A DNA stretch of 64,000 nucleotides from Burkholderia sp. BCC1644 (GCF_902833225.1 NZ_CADFEI010000003.1:434001-498000), one strand, 5' to 3'. Positions 17,736-27,601 are shown, numbered from the stretch's first letter. Notes: generated from the letters alone by a model not told the origin. Translations and numbers: made by a program.

Positions 17736-20700
17736 TTACCCCGCCGCCCGTACGTGATCGAGCAGCGCCTGCAACGGATGGCGCACCTGCTTCGACGACA
17801 TGCGCTTCACCTGGCTGCGGCACGAATACCCGGTCGCCAGCGCCTCGCCTTCGTCCTCCGGCCCGTCCACGTGCGTCGCCCACGACTGCGAATAGATCGT
17901 CTTCGACGTCGCGAGATTGCGCGCCTCGTGCCCGTACGTGCCTGACATCCCGCAGCATCCGGTCGACTCGACCTTCAAGTGCAGCCCGCGCCGCGCGAAC
18001 ACCTGCGTCCATTGCTTGCCGCTGTCGGGCGCGTTGGTCTTCTCGGTACAGTGCGGCAGCAACCGGTACGCGCCGGCCGCACCGTGCGGGCCGGCTTCCG
18101 GCAGCGCGTGCAGCAACCACTCCTGCGGCAGCGCAACTTTCGGTACATCGCCGAGCCCCGTCACCTTCAGGTATTCCTGCCGGTACGTGAGCGTCATCGC
18201 CGGATCGAGGCCGACCAGCGCGACACCCGGGCGCGCCAGCGCGGCCAGCTGCGTCGCATTGCGGATCGCGGCCTTCTCGAACGCCTGCAGAAAGCCCTGT
18301 ACGTGCAGCGCCTTGCCGTTCGGTGCGAGCGGTGCGAGCCACACCTGAAAGCCCGTGCGCGCGGCCAGCTCGATCAGCGTCGCCAATTGCTCGGTATCGA
18401 AATAGCGCGTGAACGTGTCCTGCACGATGACGACGCTGCGTGCGCGCTGCGCGTCGCTCAGCGCGGCAAGCGCATGCGGGTCGGCCGGCTTCACGTTCCA
18501 TTGCCGGATCACGGCCGCAAGATCGAAGCGGCTCAGCAGCGGGCTGTCGACCATGCCGACCTGCCGTTCGAGCAGCGTGCGCACCCATCCCGCACGCATC
18601 AGCCCGTTGTACAGCGCGGGGACGCGCGCCATCCACGGCATCGTGAATTCGAGCGAGCCGATCAGGTAGTCGCGCAGCGGCCGCAGGTAGCGCTGGTGAT
18701 ACAGCTCGAGAAAGCGCGAGCGGAACTCGGGCACGTTGACCTTCACCGGGCACTGCCCCGCGCACGACTTGCACGCGAGGCACCCGGCCATCGCGTCGTA
18801 CACCTCGTGCGAGAAATCGGCGTCACCGTTGCGCGCCGCGCGGCTGTTGCGCCAGCGCCCGGCCAGCCCGCGCAGGAACGGCTGCCGCGCCCGCGCCGCC
18901 GCGACGACGTCGATGCCGGCCTGTCCTTGCAGGCGCAACCATTCGCGCATCAGCGACGCACGCCCCTTCGGCGATTGCACGCGTTCGCGCGTCGCCTTCC
19001 ACGACGGGCACATCGCGTCGTCCGGATCGAAGTTGTAGCACGCGCCGTTGCCGTTGCAGTGCATCGCGGTGCCGTAGCTCTGCCACACGCGCTCGTCGAT
19101 CTGCCGGTCGTGGTCGCCGCGCGTCGGCACTTCGTCGATCTTCAGCAGCCGCATCGTGTGATCCGGCGGCGTCGCGATCTTGCCCGGGTTGAACTGGTTG
19201 CGCGGATCGAACGCGGCCTTCAGCTGCTGCAGCGACGGATACAGCTCGCCGAAAAACGCCGGCGCGTACTCGGAGCGTACGCCCTTGCCGTGCTCGCCCC
19301 ATAACAGGCCACCATGCCGCTGCGTCAGTTCGGCCACCGCGTCCGACACGGGCCGCACCAGCGCGGCCTGCTTCGGGTCCTTCATGTCGAGCGCCGGGCG
19401 CACGTGCAGCACGCCCGCGTCGACGTGCCCGAACATCCCGTACTGCAGCCCGTGACCGTCGAGCAGCGCGCGGAATTCGGCGATGTACGCGGCGAGGTTC
19501 TCGGGCGGCACCGCGGTGTCCTCGACGAACGGCTGCGGACGCGCCTCGCCCTGCACGTTGCCGAGCAGGCCGACCGCGCGCTTGCGCATCGCATAGACAC
19601 GCTTCACCGCATCGTCGCCGGCCGCGAGCGTATGGCCGAGGCGCTCCACGCTCGTATCGGTGCGCAGATGCTCGACGAACGCGCGCACGCGTGCATCGAC
19701 GTCGTCCGCAACGTCGCCGCTGAATTCGATCAGGTTGATGCCGAGCGTCGGCCGCGGGTCGTCCTGCGGGAAATACTCGGCGACGCTGCTCCACACGAAA
19801 TCCTTCATCGCGAGCATCAGCACCTTCGAGTCGACCGTCTCGATCGACAGCGGCTGGTGCCCGAGCAGCGCACGCGCATCGCGCAACGCATCCATGAAGC
19901 CCGCGTAGCGCACGTTGACCAGCACTGAATACTTCGGGATCGGCAGCACGTTGAGCTTCGCCTCGACGACGAAGCCGAGCGAGCCTTCCGCGCCGCACAG
20001 CACGCTGTTCAGGTTGAAGCGGCCGTCGGGTTCGCGCAGGTGCGCGAGGTCGTAGCCGGTCAGGCAGCGGTTGAGCTTCGGAAACTTCGCGTCGATCAGC
20101 GCCGCCTTGTCGTCGCTGATGCGGCGCGCGGTGCGGTAGACCTTGCCGATGCGGTCCTGCCGCGCGCAACGGCGCTCCAGCGCTTCGTCGTCGAGCGCGT
20201 CGCTGTGCAGTTGCTCGCCGCCCATCAGCACGAAATCGAGTTCGAGCACGTGGTCGCGCGTCTTGCCGTACGTGCAGCTGCCCTGCCCGCTCGCGTCGGT
20301 GTTGATCATCCCGCCGACGGTCGCGCGGTTCGACGTCGACAGCTCCGGCGCGAAAAACAGCCCGTGCGGCTTCAGCGCGGCATTGAGCTGATCCTTGACG
20401 ACGCCTGCCTGCACGCGCACCCAGCGCTGCTCGACGTCGATTTCGAGGATCCGGTTCATGTTGCGCGACAGGTCGACGACGACGCCGTCCGTCAACGACT
20501 GCCCGTTGGTGCCCGTGCCGCCGCCGCGCGCGGCGACCGCGACGACGTGGTGCGCGGGTTCGGCCAGCAGCCGCGCCAGCAGCCGCACGTCATCGGCATG
20601 CGCGGGGCAGATCACCGCCTGCGGCAGGCGCTGGTAGATCGAGTTGTCGGTGGCCTGCACCGTCCGGTTCGCGTGGTCCGCGCGAATCTCCCCGGCGAAT

Positions 20701-20783
20701 CCGGCGGCCCGCAGCGCGGCAAGAAAGTCGCGGTACGCGTGGGCGGGCGGGCTGGCGGGACGGGGCAACGGGGCGATCGACAT
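17736..20783 (-). CDS. ydiJ: YdiJ-type FAD/Fe-S dehydrogenase (D-2-hydroxyacid / D-2-hydroxyglutarate dehydrogenase)
   Basis: A 1015-residue two-module enzyme, close to E. coli YdiJ (about 1018). Residues 50-540 form a VAO-type FAD domain (AARGGGTGTNGQSL at 84-97, TVGGMINTDASGQGS at 155-169, FGHVDAGVLHVRP at 451-463). Residues 570-680 hold the iron-sulfur cysteines: C576, C582, C592 and the ferredoxin motif CLACKSCAGQCP (668-679). The C-terminal region has glycolate-oxidase-GlpC-like CCG (STGCCGMSGTYGH). It oxidises a D-2-hydroxyacid, in E. coli D-2-hydroxyglutarate, passing electrons to the respiratory chain. The ATG at 20783 gives family length. A divergent LysR gene is probably its regulator. 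Confidence 0.92.
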   Translation of the reverse strand: MSIAPLPRPASPPAHAYRDFLAALRAAGFAGEIRADHANRTVQATDNSIYQRLPQAVICPAHADDVRLLARLLAEPAHHVVAVAARGGGTGTNGQSLTDGVVVDLSRNMNRILEIDVEQRWVRVQAGVVKDQLNAALKPHGLFFAPELSTSNRATVGGMINTDASGQGSCTYGKTRDHVLELDFVLMGGEQLHSDALDDEALERRCARQDRIGKVYRTARRISDDKAALIDAKFPKLNRCLTGYDLAHLREPDGRFNLNSVLCGAEGSLGFVVEAKLNVLPIPKYSVLVNVRYAGFMDALRDARALLGHQPLSIETVDSKVLMLAMKDFVWSSVAEYFPQDDPRPTLGINLIEFSGDVADDVDARVRAFVEHLRTDTSVERLGHTLAAGDDAVKRVYAMRKRAVGLLGNVQGEARPQPFVEDTAVPPENLAAYIAEFRALLDGHGLQYGMFGHVDAGVLHVRPALDMKDPKQAALVRPVSDAVAELTQRHGGLLWGEHGKGVRSEYAPAFFGELYPSLQQLKAAFDPRNQFNPGKIATPPDHTMRLLKIDEVPTRGDHDRQIDERVWQSYGTAMHCNGNGACYNFDPDDAMCPSWKATRERVQSPKGRASLMREWLRLQGQAGIDVVAAARARQPFLRGLAGRWRNSRAARNGDADFSHEVYDAMAGCLACKSCAGQCPVKVNVPEFRSRFLELYHQRYLRPLRDYLIGSLEFTMPWMARVPALYNGLMRAGWVRTLLERQVGMVDSPLLSRFDLAAVIRQWNVKPADPHALAALSDAQRARSVVIVQDTFTRYFDTEQLATLIELAARTGFQVWLAPLAPNGKALHVQGFLQAFEKAAIRNATQLAALARPGVALVGLDPAMTLTYRQEYLKVTGLGDVPKVALPQEWLLHALPEAGPHGAAGAYRLLPHCTEKTNAPDSGKQWTQVFARRGLHLKVESTGCCGMSGTYGHEARNLATSKTIYSQSWATHVDGPEDEGEALATGYSCRSQVKRMSSKQVRHPLQALLDHVRAAG

Positions 20784-20935
20784 GGGTAAAAGCGCAGTGT
20801 GGGTGGAGCCGGCCGATTCGCGCGCTCCGAAACATGATTTTTTGGCAAGTTTCCACGCGACCGGGAATTCCAGTATCTTCGGATATTCCTTGAGGAACAA
20901 ACGAATTCTCGCCCGGCGAATATTGCATAAAACTC

Positions 20936-21826
20936 ATGAATTACCGTCGTCTGACCCCGTCGATGTCACTGCTGCTCGTGTTCGAGGCCGCCGCGCGGCA
21001 TGAAAGCTACACGCGCGCGGCCGAGGAACTGTCGCTGAGCCAGAGCGCGATCAGCCGGCAGGTCCAGACGCTGGAGGATCAGCTCGGTGTCCCGCTGTTC
21101 CGGCGCGAGGGGCGCTCGGTGAAGCTGACCGAAGTCGGCCGCCGCTACTTCGCGGAACTGAGCGGCGCGCTCGGGCGCATCCGCGGCGCGACGCTGCAGG
21201 CGATGTCGCACCAGGCGGGCGCCGGCACGCTGCGGCTCGCCACCTTGCCGACCTTCGGCTCGAAATGGCTGCTGCCGCACCTGCACGACTTCTACACCGC
21301 GCATCCGGGCGTGACGGTGCACCTTCATTCGCGGATCGGCGCGATCGATTTCCTCAACGACGACCTCGACGCGGCCATCACCGTCGGCGCGGGCGACTGG
21401 CCTGGCCTGCACGCGCACCGGCTGTACAACGAGTTCCTGATCGCGATCGCGCCGCCCGACCCGGGCAGCGGCCGCAAGGCCGACGCGCGCACGCCGGCGT
21501 GGGCCGCGAAGCAGACGCTGCTGGGCGTGACGAGCAACCAGCACGCGTGGGCCGAGTGGTTCTCGCACTATCGGCTCGACCATCGCCAGATGCGCATCGG
21601 CCCGAGCTTCGAGCTGACGTCACACCTGATCCAGGCCGTGCGCGCCGGGATGGGGATCGGGCTGGTGCCGAAGGTGCTGGTGGAAGATGAATTGAGCCGC
21701 GGCGAGCTGGTATCGATCGGCGACGCGATTACGAGCCAGCGCAGCTACTACCTCGTCTATCCGCCAGGCAACGAGACACTGCCGTCGCTCGTTGCGTTCC
21801 GCGAATGGCTGCTGACGTCGTGCTGA
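20936..21826 (+). CDS. LysR-family regulator (GcvA-like), divergent to ydiJ
   Basis: A 296-residue LysR protein with HTH at residues 5-65 (SLLLVFEAAARHESYTRAAEEL, then SQSAISRQVQTLEDQLGVPLFRREG) and a GcvA-type effector domain (LPTFGSKWLLPHLHDFYTAHPG). The 152 bases between it and ydiJ contain TTCCTTGAGGAA near 20887, a possible half of a LysR site. It probably regulates ydiJ and itself (inference). Confidence 0.9.
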   Translation: MNYRRLTPSMSLLLVFEAAARHESYTRAAEELSLSQSAISRQVQTLEDQLGVPLFRREGRSVKLTEVGRRYFAELSGALGRIRGATLQAMSHQAGAGTLRLATLPTFGSKWLLPHLHDFYTAHPGVTVHLHSRIGAIDFLNDDLDAAITVGAGDWPGLHAHRLYNEFLIAIAPPDPGSGRKADARTPAWAAKQTLLGVTSNQHAWAEWFSHYRLDHRQMRIGPSFELTSHLIQAVRAGMGIGLVPKVLVEDELSRGELVSIGDAITSQRSYYLVYPPGNETLPSLVAFREWLLTSC

Positions 21827-21848
21827 CGGGCGGCCGGCAGCGGGCCGC

Positions 21849-22700
21849 TCAGGTGCGCCATTCGCCGAGAATCTGCTCGGCCAGGTAATCGCACGGCGGG
21901 CGCGCGGACTGCGCGCTGCGCGCGAGCACGACTTCGAGCTCGCCCAGTGGCGGCAGCCCGTGGCTTTCCGACAGCTGCATCAGGTGATCCGGAATGCAGC
22001 AGCGCGCCAGCGGCGCGACCGCGAGCCCGGCCTCCACCATGCTCAGCAGCCCGAGGTGGCTCGGGCTTTCGTACGACATCCGGTACGGGATCTTCTGCCG
22101 GTTCAGCGCCTTGACCGCCTGATCGCGCGCCATGCTGCCGCCGTGCGTGAAAAAAGCCACCGGCAGCGGCCGCTCTTCCCATACGTTGCGCTTCGGCGAC
22201 CCGGCCCAGACGAGCGGCTCCATCCGGATCAGCTCGCCGGTCACGCCCTTGATCCGCGTGAGGCATGCGAGGTCGACCGTGTTGTCCTTCAGCATCGGCA
22301 CGAGCGCGCTGCTCGGCTGGCCGATCACGCGCAATTCCACGCGCGGATGCATCGCGGCGAATTTGCCGAGCACCTGCGGCAGCAGCGACGAAATGTAATC
22401 GTCCGGCACGCCGATCGTCACGCGGCCGCGGATCTCCGGGCGCACCACCGACGCCCATGCCTCGTCGCGCAGCGCGAGCATCCGGCGGCCGTACTCGGCG
22501 AGCATGGTGCCGTCGCCGGTCGCCGTCACGTTGCGCGTGTCGCGGATGAACAGCGGCTTGCCGAGCGCGTCTTCCAGCGCCCTGATCTGCATGCTCACCG
22601 CCGACGGCGACCGATGCACGGCCTGCGCGCCCTGCGCGAACGATCCGGTTTCGGCGACGGCCACCACCATCGCGAGCACATCGAGGTCGAGCTTTTTCAT
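21849..22700 (-). CDS. LysR-family regulator, divergent to LysE exporter
   Basis: A 283-residue LysR protein: HTH in residues 3-63 (LDVLAMVVAVAETGSFAQGA, then SPSAVSMQIRALEDALGKPLFIRD) and an effector domain with GRVTIGVPDDYISSLLPQVLGKF, close to the LrhA/HexA-type branch. It is divergent from the LysE/RhtB exporter gene, 110 bases apart. CTGA-N9-TCAG near 22714-22730 in this gap fits a LysR-type site. It likely switches the exporter on in response to its substrate. Confidence 0.9.
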   Translation of the reverse strand: MKKLDLDVLAMVVAVAETGSFAQGAQAVHRSPSAVSMQIRALEDALGKPLFIRDTRNVTATGDGTMLAEYGRRMLALRDEAWASVVRPEIRGRVTIGVPDDYISSLLPQVLGKFAAMHPRVELRVIGQPSSALVPMLKDNTVDLACLTRIKGVTGELIRMEPLVWAGSPKRNVWEERPLPVAFFTHGGSMARDQAVKALNRQKIPYRMSYESPSHLGLLSMVEAGLAVAPLARCCIPDHLMQLSESHGLPPLGELEVVLARSAQSARPPCDYLAEQILGEWRT

Positions 22701-22810
22701 GTCGCTTCAGGAAATCTGATCAATCGATTCAGTTTATCCCGTTTTACTGTTCACCTCCACGGCCGGACAATGAATCCCGTCAGCACTCACTCGATGCAGG
22801 AAGCGGAAAC

Positions 22811-23458
22811 ATGCAACCCTCCGGATCGCTCTACGGATTTCTCGCCATCGGCGGCATGCTCGCGGTCACGCCCGGGCCGAACATGGTCTACGTGATGTCG
22901 CGCTCGATCGCGCAAGGCCGTACGGCCGGGCTCATTTCACTGGCCGGCGTGATGATCGGCTACCTGTTCTACATGTTCGGCGCGGCGTTCGGCATCACGA
23001 CGCTGTTCATGAGCGTGCCCTATGCAGGCACCGTGCTGGGCGCGGTCGGCGCGGTCTACCTGCTGTACCTGGCGTGGCAGGCGGTCCGGCCCGGCGGACG
23101 TTCGCCGTTCGAGGTGCAGGCACTGCCGGACGAGCAGCCGATGCGCCTGCTCGCGATGGGCGCGACGACCAGCGTGCTGAACCCGAAGCTCGCGATGCTG
23201 TTCGTGTCGCTGCTGCCGCAGTTCATCGACTACCGGCAGGGCAGCGTGTTCGGCCAGTCGCTGTTTCTCGGGTCGCTGCTGATCGCCGCGTTTGCGTCGG
23301 CCAACGGGCTGGTGGCGATCTGCTCGAGCAGCATCGCGAAGTTCCTGCACGGGCGCCCGACGCTGCTGCTCGCGCAGCGCTGGGCGATGGGTGTCATCCT
23401 CGGCGGGCTCGGTGTGCAGATGGTGGTCGAAGCATCGAAGCTGGCGGGGGTTGCGTGA
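22811..23458 (+). CDS. LysE/RhtB-family amino-acid exporter
   Basis: A 215-residue inner-membrane protein with the family signature GGMLAVTPGPNMVYVMSRSIAQGRTAG cut across residues 14-40, AVGAVYLLYLAWQAVR near residue 85, and LNPKLAMLFVSLLPQFID near 125; about six helices. AGGAAG precedes the ATG. Members export lysine, threonine, homoserine or other amino acids. The divergent LysR gene supports substrate-induced expression. The specific substrate is unknown. Confidence 0.92.
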   Translation: MQPSGSLYGFLAIGGMLAVTPGPNMVYVMSRSIAQGRTAGLISLAGVMIGYLFYMFGAAFGITTLFMSVPYAGTVLGAVGAVYLLYLAWQAVRPGGRSPFEVQALPDEQPMRLLAMGATTSVLNPKLAMLFVSLLPQFIDYRQGSVFGQSLFLGSLLIAAFASANGLVAICSSSIAKFLHGRPTLLLAQRWAMGVILGGLGVQMVVEASKLAGVA

Positions 23459-23487
23459 CAGCGGCCGGCACACGCGTCCAATGAAAC

Positions 23488-23518
23488 CGGCCAGCCGGCA
23501 CGCATGCCCGGCTGGCCG
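23488..23518. terminator. Bidirectional hairpin between convergent lysE-type and APC genes
   Basis: CGGCCAGCCGG (23488-23498) is the exact complement of CCGGCTGGCCG (23508-23518), an 11-bp stem with a 9-base loop in the 81-base gap between two convergent stop codons. Confidence 0.7.
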
Positions 23519-23539
23519 CGCCGCGCCGGCGCCGCGCCG

Positions 23540-24988
23540 TCATTTCGTCAGCAACTCGGCCTCGAGCTCGCGCAGCCGCTCCGGAAACCGGATGCGCAGC
23601 ACCAGGAACCACCCGAGCCCGATCGCCAGCAGCGCGACGAACACATACGGCAGCCATGCATAAACGCCGTCCGGCGCCGGATACACGCTGCCGGCGAGCG
23701 GAATCGCGAGCAGCACGACCGCGACGATGCTGATCGCCACATGCCGCGCGCGCAGCCGGCGCTGCCGGCGCAAGTAGAGCGGCGCGCCGATCGCCACCAG
23801 CACGTATGCGAGCAGCCAGCCATACGTCGCGATCGAGCTGAGATAGCCGTACGAATCGAGCAGCGCAGTGCCGCGCGCGGTAAACACCAGCGCGGTGACG
23901 AGCGCCGACGCAGCGATCACCGCGACCGCGACGTGTGGCGTTGCATTCCGCGCGTGCGCGCGCCCGGTCGACGCATGCAGCACACCCTGCCGCCCGAACG
24001 TATAGACGATGCGCGCCGCCGCGTTGATCGACGAGAAGAAGGCCGCGAAGAAGCTCAGCGCGACGCCCGCGTCGATCAGCACGCCGACCCACCCGGCCCC
24101 CAGCCGGTGCGCGAGCACGGCAAGCGGGCCGTCGACCCGGTCGAGCGGCGGCGTCTGCCCGTGGAACGCGCTCACCATCCCGTACGCGCCGATCACGAAC
24201 AGCAGCGCGGGCCCGACGACGCTGATCAGCACCGCGCGCGGAATCGCGCGGAACGGGTCGCGCGCCTCGGCGCCGAGCACGGTCGCGCTCTCGAAACCGG
24301 TGAAGCTGAAGAACGCGAGCACCATGCCGAGCTGGAGTTGCGTCGGCTTCACGCCCTCGAGCGTCAGTTGCGCGCGATCGACCGGATGACCGCCGAACGC
24401 GATCGTCGCGATCACGACGACGGCGATCAGCAGCAGCGTCGCCAGCTCGACGAACAACGTGAAACGCGTGGAAAGCCGGATGTCGCGAAACGCGATGTAC
24501 CACGCGGCGAACGCGGTTGCGACCGTGAGGCCGAGCACCGTGCCGACCGGTGTCGCGCCACCGAGCAGCCCCGTTTCGCGGCCGAGCACGAGGAACGTGT
24601 TGATCGTTCCCTGCAGGATGCCTGCGGCGGCCACCGCATAGGCGATCAGCAGCGACCAGCCGCAGATCGCGCCCCAGATCGGCCCGATACCGGCCGACAC
24701 ATACGCATACAGCGCCCCCGGCGACGCCGAATCGCGCGCGAACACCGAGATGCTCCACGACGAGAACAGCAGCGCGACGATCGCGAACAGGTAGGCGAGC
24801 CATGTGCCGTTGCCGGCCGTCGCGAACACGGCGGGGATCAGCACGCCGATTCCGCCCGACACGCCGACGAGGCCGATCGACTGTGCGATCAGTTCGGGCA
24901 GGCTCAGGTAGTTGCGCCGCAGGCCGCCTGCCTGCGGTGCGGTGTCCTGCACAGGGCGCGCCTGCGCGGAGGTGGCTGGATGACTCAT
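23540..24988 (-). CDS. APC-family amino-acid permease, last gene of the sulfur-scavenging operon
   Basis: A 482-residue permease with about 12-14 helices. SIGLVGVSGGIGVLIPAV near residue 40 and FFSFTGFESATVLGAEARDPFRAIPRAV in mid-protein are the APC substrate-site elements (unwound helices 1 and 6). It lies 106 bases after sfnB on the same strand. It may import a sulfur-containing amino acid or related compound, which would suit the operon. This is inference from context, since the family is broad. A hairpin (GGCGGC/GCCGCC at 25019-25037) lies between it and sfnB. Confidence 0.88.
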   Translation of the reverse strand: MSHPATSAQARPVQDTAPQAGGLRRNYLSLPELIAQSIGLVGVSGGIGVLIPAVFATAGNGTWLAYLFAIVALLFSSWSISVFARDSASPGALYAYVSAGIGPIWGAICGWSLLIAYAVAAAGILQGTINTFLVLGRETGLLGGATPVGTVLGLTVATAFAAWYIAFRDIRLSTRFTLFVELATLLLIAVVVIATIAFGGHPVDRAQLTLEGVKPTQLQLGMVLAFFSFTGFESATVLGAEARDPFRAIPRAVLISVVGPALLFVIGAYGMVSAFHGQTPPLDRVDGPLAVLAHRLGAGWVGVLIDAGVALSFFAAFFSSINAAARIVYTFGRQGVLHASTGRAHARNATPHVAVAVIAASALVTALVFTARGTALLDSYGYLSSIATYGWLLAYVLVAIGAPLYLRRQRRLRARHVAISIVAVVLLAIPLAGSVYPAPDGVYAWLPYVFVALLAIGLGWFLVLRIRFPERLRELEAELLTK

Positions 24989-25094
24989 TGGTCTGTCTCG
25001 TCAGGAATGGCGCGGCGCGGCGGCCTTGGCTGCCGCCAGGGCCGCGCGAAACCGAGCTGTCGTACGTATCGGAAAACCCCGCACCGTGTGCCGG

Positions 25095-26324
25095 TCAGTT
25101 CCACGAATGGCGCGCGGGCTTCACACCGTTGAGGTAGTAGTTGCCGATCGCGTGGTACTTCCAGCGCACGGGGTCGTGCAGCGTATGCACGCGCGCGTTG
25201 CGCCAGTGCCGGTCGAAGTTGTATTTCGCGAGTGTCGACTTGCTGCCGCCGAGTTCGAACAGCTTGCTCGCGGCCAGCAGCGACACTTCGGTCGTCGCGA
25301 TCTTCGCCTCGCCGACCGCGATCGCGGCCTGCGCGACCGTTTCCTCGCCCGGCTCGCGCTTCGCCGCGTCGACGAAACGCCCCGAACGCGCGAGCAGCGC
25401 TTCGGCCGCGTGGATGCGGTACGCGATGTCGCCGATCTGCGCGACGGTCAGCGGGTCGTCGCTCGCGCGTTCGACGCCGCTGTCGATCCACGGACGCGCG
25501 TGCTGCTGCACGAACGCGATCGTGTCCTGGAGCGCGGCGCGCGCGATGCCGAGATCGATCGCGGCAGTCGTGATCTGCGCGAACGGCCCCGCGAAGGTCG
25601 GGCGGTCGTACGAGCGCTGCGTGTGGAAGATCTCGAACGGGCTCACGCGCACGTTCTCGACGATCACCGTGCCGCTCGCGGTCGTGCGCTGCCCGAAGCC
25701 GCTCCAGTCGTCCACCACGGTCAGCCCCGGCGCGCCCTGCCGCACGAACGCGAGCACCGCCTGATCCGACTCGTCGAGCGCGAGCACCGGAATCCAGTGC
25801 GCGAACAGCGTGCCGGTCGAATAGAACTTGCGCCCGTTCAGCACGAACGCGTCGCCATCGCGGCGCACGCGCGTCTGGATGTCGAGCACGTTCTTGCCGC
25901 CGGCTTCGGAAAAGGCATTGCCGTAGCGCGTACCCTTCAGCACGAGGTCGAAGAAGAAGCGCTTCTGCGCATCGCTGCCTTCGAGACGGATGTCTTCGAT
26001 CAGGCAGTAGTGATTCTGCGGAATCTGGCCGAGCGACGGGTCGGCCTGCGACACGATCGCGATCACTTCCGCGAGCGTCACGCTCGACACTTCCGCGCCG
26101 CCGTATTCGCTCGGGACGGTGATGCCCCACAGGCCGCTCGACGAAAACAGTTCGATCTCGTCGAACGGCAGTTTCCGCTCGCGGTCACGCAGCGCCGCGT
26201 GCTCCTGAAGTTGGGCGGCAACGCGATGCGCGACGTCGATCGCTTCGGCATCGGAGCCGATCACGGGAACGCGGTGGGTTTCTGCTTGCTGCGATGCACC
26301 TGCTTCGATGATTTCCGTGGACAT
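25095..26324 (-). CDS. sfnB: SfnB-type acyl-CoA dehydrogenase-like sulfur acquisition oxidoreductase
   Basis: A 409-residue flavoprotein of the acyl-CoA dehydrogenase/DszC-like fold. It has GLWGITVPSEYGGAEVS near residue 70, the flavin-contact FSEAGGKNVLDIQTRV, then DDWSGFGQRTTASGT, and an all-helical C-terminal domain ending in DPVRWKYHAIGNYYLNG. SfnB proteins belong to the sulfate-starvation genes for dimethyl sulfone and sulfonate use. The start MSTEIIEAG has GGAAA upstream; a longer reading frame begins 26 codons earlier without ribosome-site support. It lies 138 bases after sfnG. Confidence 0.88.
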   Translation of the reverse strand: MSTEIIEAGASQQAETHRVPVIGSDAEAIDVAHRVAAQLQEHAALRDRERKLPFDEIELFSSSGLWGITVPSEYGGAEVSSVTLAEVIAIVSQADPSLGQIPQNHYCLIEDIRLEGSDAQKRFFFDLVLKGTRYGNAFSEAGGKNVLDIQTRVRRDGDAFVLNGRKFYSTGTLFAHWIPVLALDESDQAVLAFVRQGAPGLTVVDDWSGFGQRTTASGTVIVENVRVSPFEIFHTQRSYDRPTFAGPFAQITTAAIDLGIARAALQDTIAFVQQHARPWIDSGVERASDDPLTVAQIGDIAYRIHAAEALLARSGRFVDAAKREPGEETVAQAAIAVGEAKIATTEVSLLAASKLFELGGSKSTLAKYNFDRHWRNARVHTLHDPVRWKYHAIGNYYLNGVKPARHSWN

Positions 26325-26411
26325 AAGATTTCCGGCAAAACCCCTGAACCGGCCGACGATGCCGCGAAGGCATTCGTCGACCTCCTGTTTCCCTTTCCGC
26401 AACGTCGAGCC

Positions 26412-26445
26412 GGGCCGGCCGGTGATGACAGCCCCCGGCCGGCCC
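26412..26445 (-). terminator. Intercistronic hairpin between sfnG and sfnB
   Basis: GGGCCGGCCGG (26412-26422) pairs perfectly with CCGGCCGGCCC (26435-26445). The 11-bp stem with a 12-base loop lies just after the sfnG stop and has no T run. It may stop part of the transcripts or protect the 3' end of the msuE-sfnG message. Confidence 0.5.
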
Positions 26446-26462
26446 GCTTCAATCCACCCGCG

Positions 26463-27566
26463 TCACGCAGCCACTGCCTGCCGCTGCGCTTCGAGTTCGC
26501 GCACGAGCGGCAGCACGCGCTGGCCGAAGTACTCGACTTCCTCGATGAAGTGCAAGAACCCGGCGAGCACGAGATCGACGCCGATCGCCTTCAGCGCGAC
26601 GATCCGCTCGGCAATCTGCTGCGGCGTGCCGATCAGGTTCGTGCGGAAGCCGTCGTTGTACTGAACGAGATCCTCGAACGTCGATTTCGCCCAGTTGCCC
26701 TCGCCTTCGGGCGATGCCTTGCCGGCCTCCTTCACCGCATCGCCGAACGCATGCACGGCCTCCACGTGCGCGTGCCGGATGATGTCGTCGAGCACGGCCT
26801 GCGCCTCCTCCTCGGTGTCGCGCGCGATCACGAACGCGTTGACGCCGATCCGCACGCGATGGTTGTTCGCGGCCGCCTTCGCGCGGATGTCGTCGATCTG
26901 CGCCTTCAGGTTCTCCGGCGTATTGCCGTTCGTGAAATACCAGTCCGACACGCTCGCCGCGTTGTCGCGCGCCGCGCGCGAGCTGCCGCCCTGGAAGATT
27001 TCCGGATGCGGCTTCTGCACCGGCTTCGGGCTCAGCGTGTAGTCGTTGAAGCGGTAGAAGTCGCCCTTGAACGTGAAGTTGTCCTGCGTCCAGATGCCTT
27101 TCAGCGCCTGGATGAATTCCTTCGAGCGCCGATAGCGTTCATCATGTTCGAGCCACGGCTCGCCGATCGCGGTGAATTCGCCCTTGAACCAGCCGCTCAC
27201 GACGTTGATCGCAATGCGACCGTTCGAGATGTGGTCGATCGTCGCGAGTTGCTTCGCGACCACGGCCGGATGCCACGGCCCCGGCAGGATCGCGGCGAGC
27301 ACCTTGAGCTTCGTCGTCGCATGCAGCAGCGCCTGGCTGAACGACACCGACTCGTGCTGGTATTCCGCGCCGTAGCCGGCCGTGAAGCGGATCTGGCTCA
27401 GCGCATAGTCGAAGCCGGCCGCCTCGGCCGTGCGCGCGAGCTGCTGGTTGTATTCGAGGCTCCAGTCGGTGCGCTGCTCGATCGTGCTGACGACGAGGCC
27501 GCCGCTGACGTTCGGCACCCAGTACGCGAATTTGACGCCGTCGGCGGAAGGGTCGGTAAGGCTCAT
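26463..27566 (-). CDS. sfnG: FMNH2-dependent dimethyl sulfone monooxygenase
   Basis: A 367-residue luciferase-fold monooxygenase that converts dimethyl sulfone to methanesulfinate using reduced FMN. FAYWVPNVSGGLVVSTIEQRTDW at the N-terminus is characteristic of SfnG; then FDYALSQIRFTAGYG, NVVSGWFKGEF and HPEIFQGGSSRAARD give the flavin/substrate site shared with SsuD. It follows the flavin reductase gene msuE by 35 bases, so reductase and oxygenase are made together. Confidence 0.93.
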   Translation of the reverse strand: MSLTDPSADGVKFAYWVPNVSGGLVVSTIEQRTDWSLEYNQQLARTAEAAGFDYALSQIRFTAGYGAEYQHESVSFSQALLHATTKLKVLAAILPGPWHPAVVAKQLATIDHISNGRIAINVVSGWFKGEFTAIGEPWLEHDERYRRSKEFIQALKGIWTQDNFTFKGDFYRFNDYTLSPKPVQKPHPEIFQGGSSRAARDNAASVSDWYFTNGNTPENLKAQIDDIRAKAAANNHRVRIGVNAFVIARDTEEEAQAVLDDIIRHAHVEAVHAFGDAVKEAGKASPEGEGNWAKSTFEDLVQYNDGFRTNLIGTPQQIAERIVALKAIGVDLVLAGFLHFIEEVEYFGQRVLPLVRELEAQRQAVAA

Positions 27567-27601
27567 GAAGGTGTCCTGGTCGAAGGAGAAACGAAAGCGG
27601 C

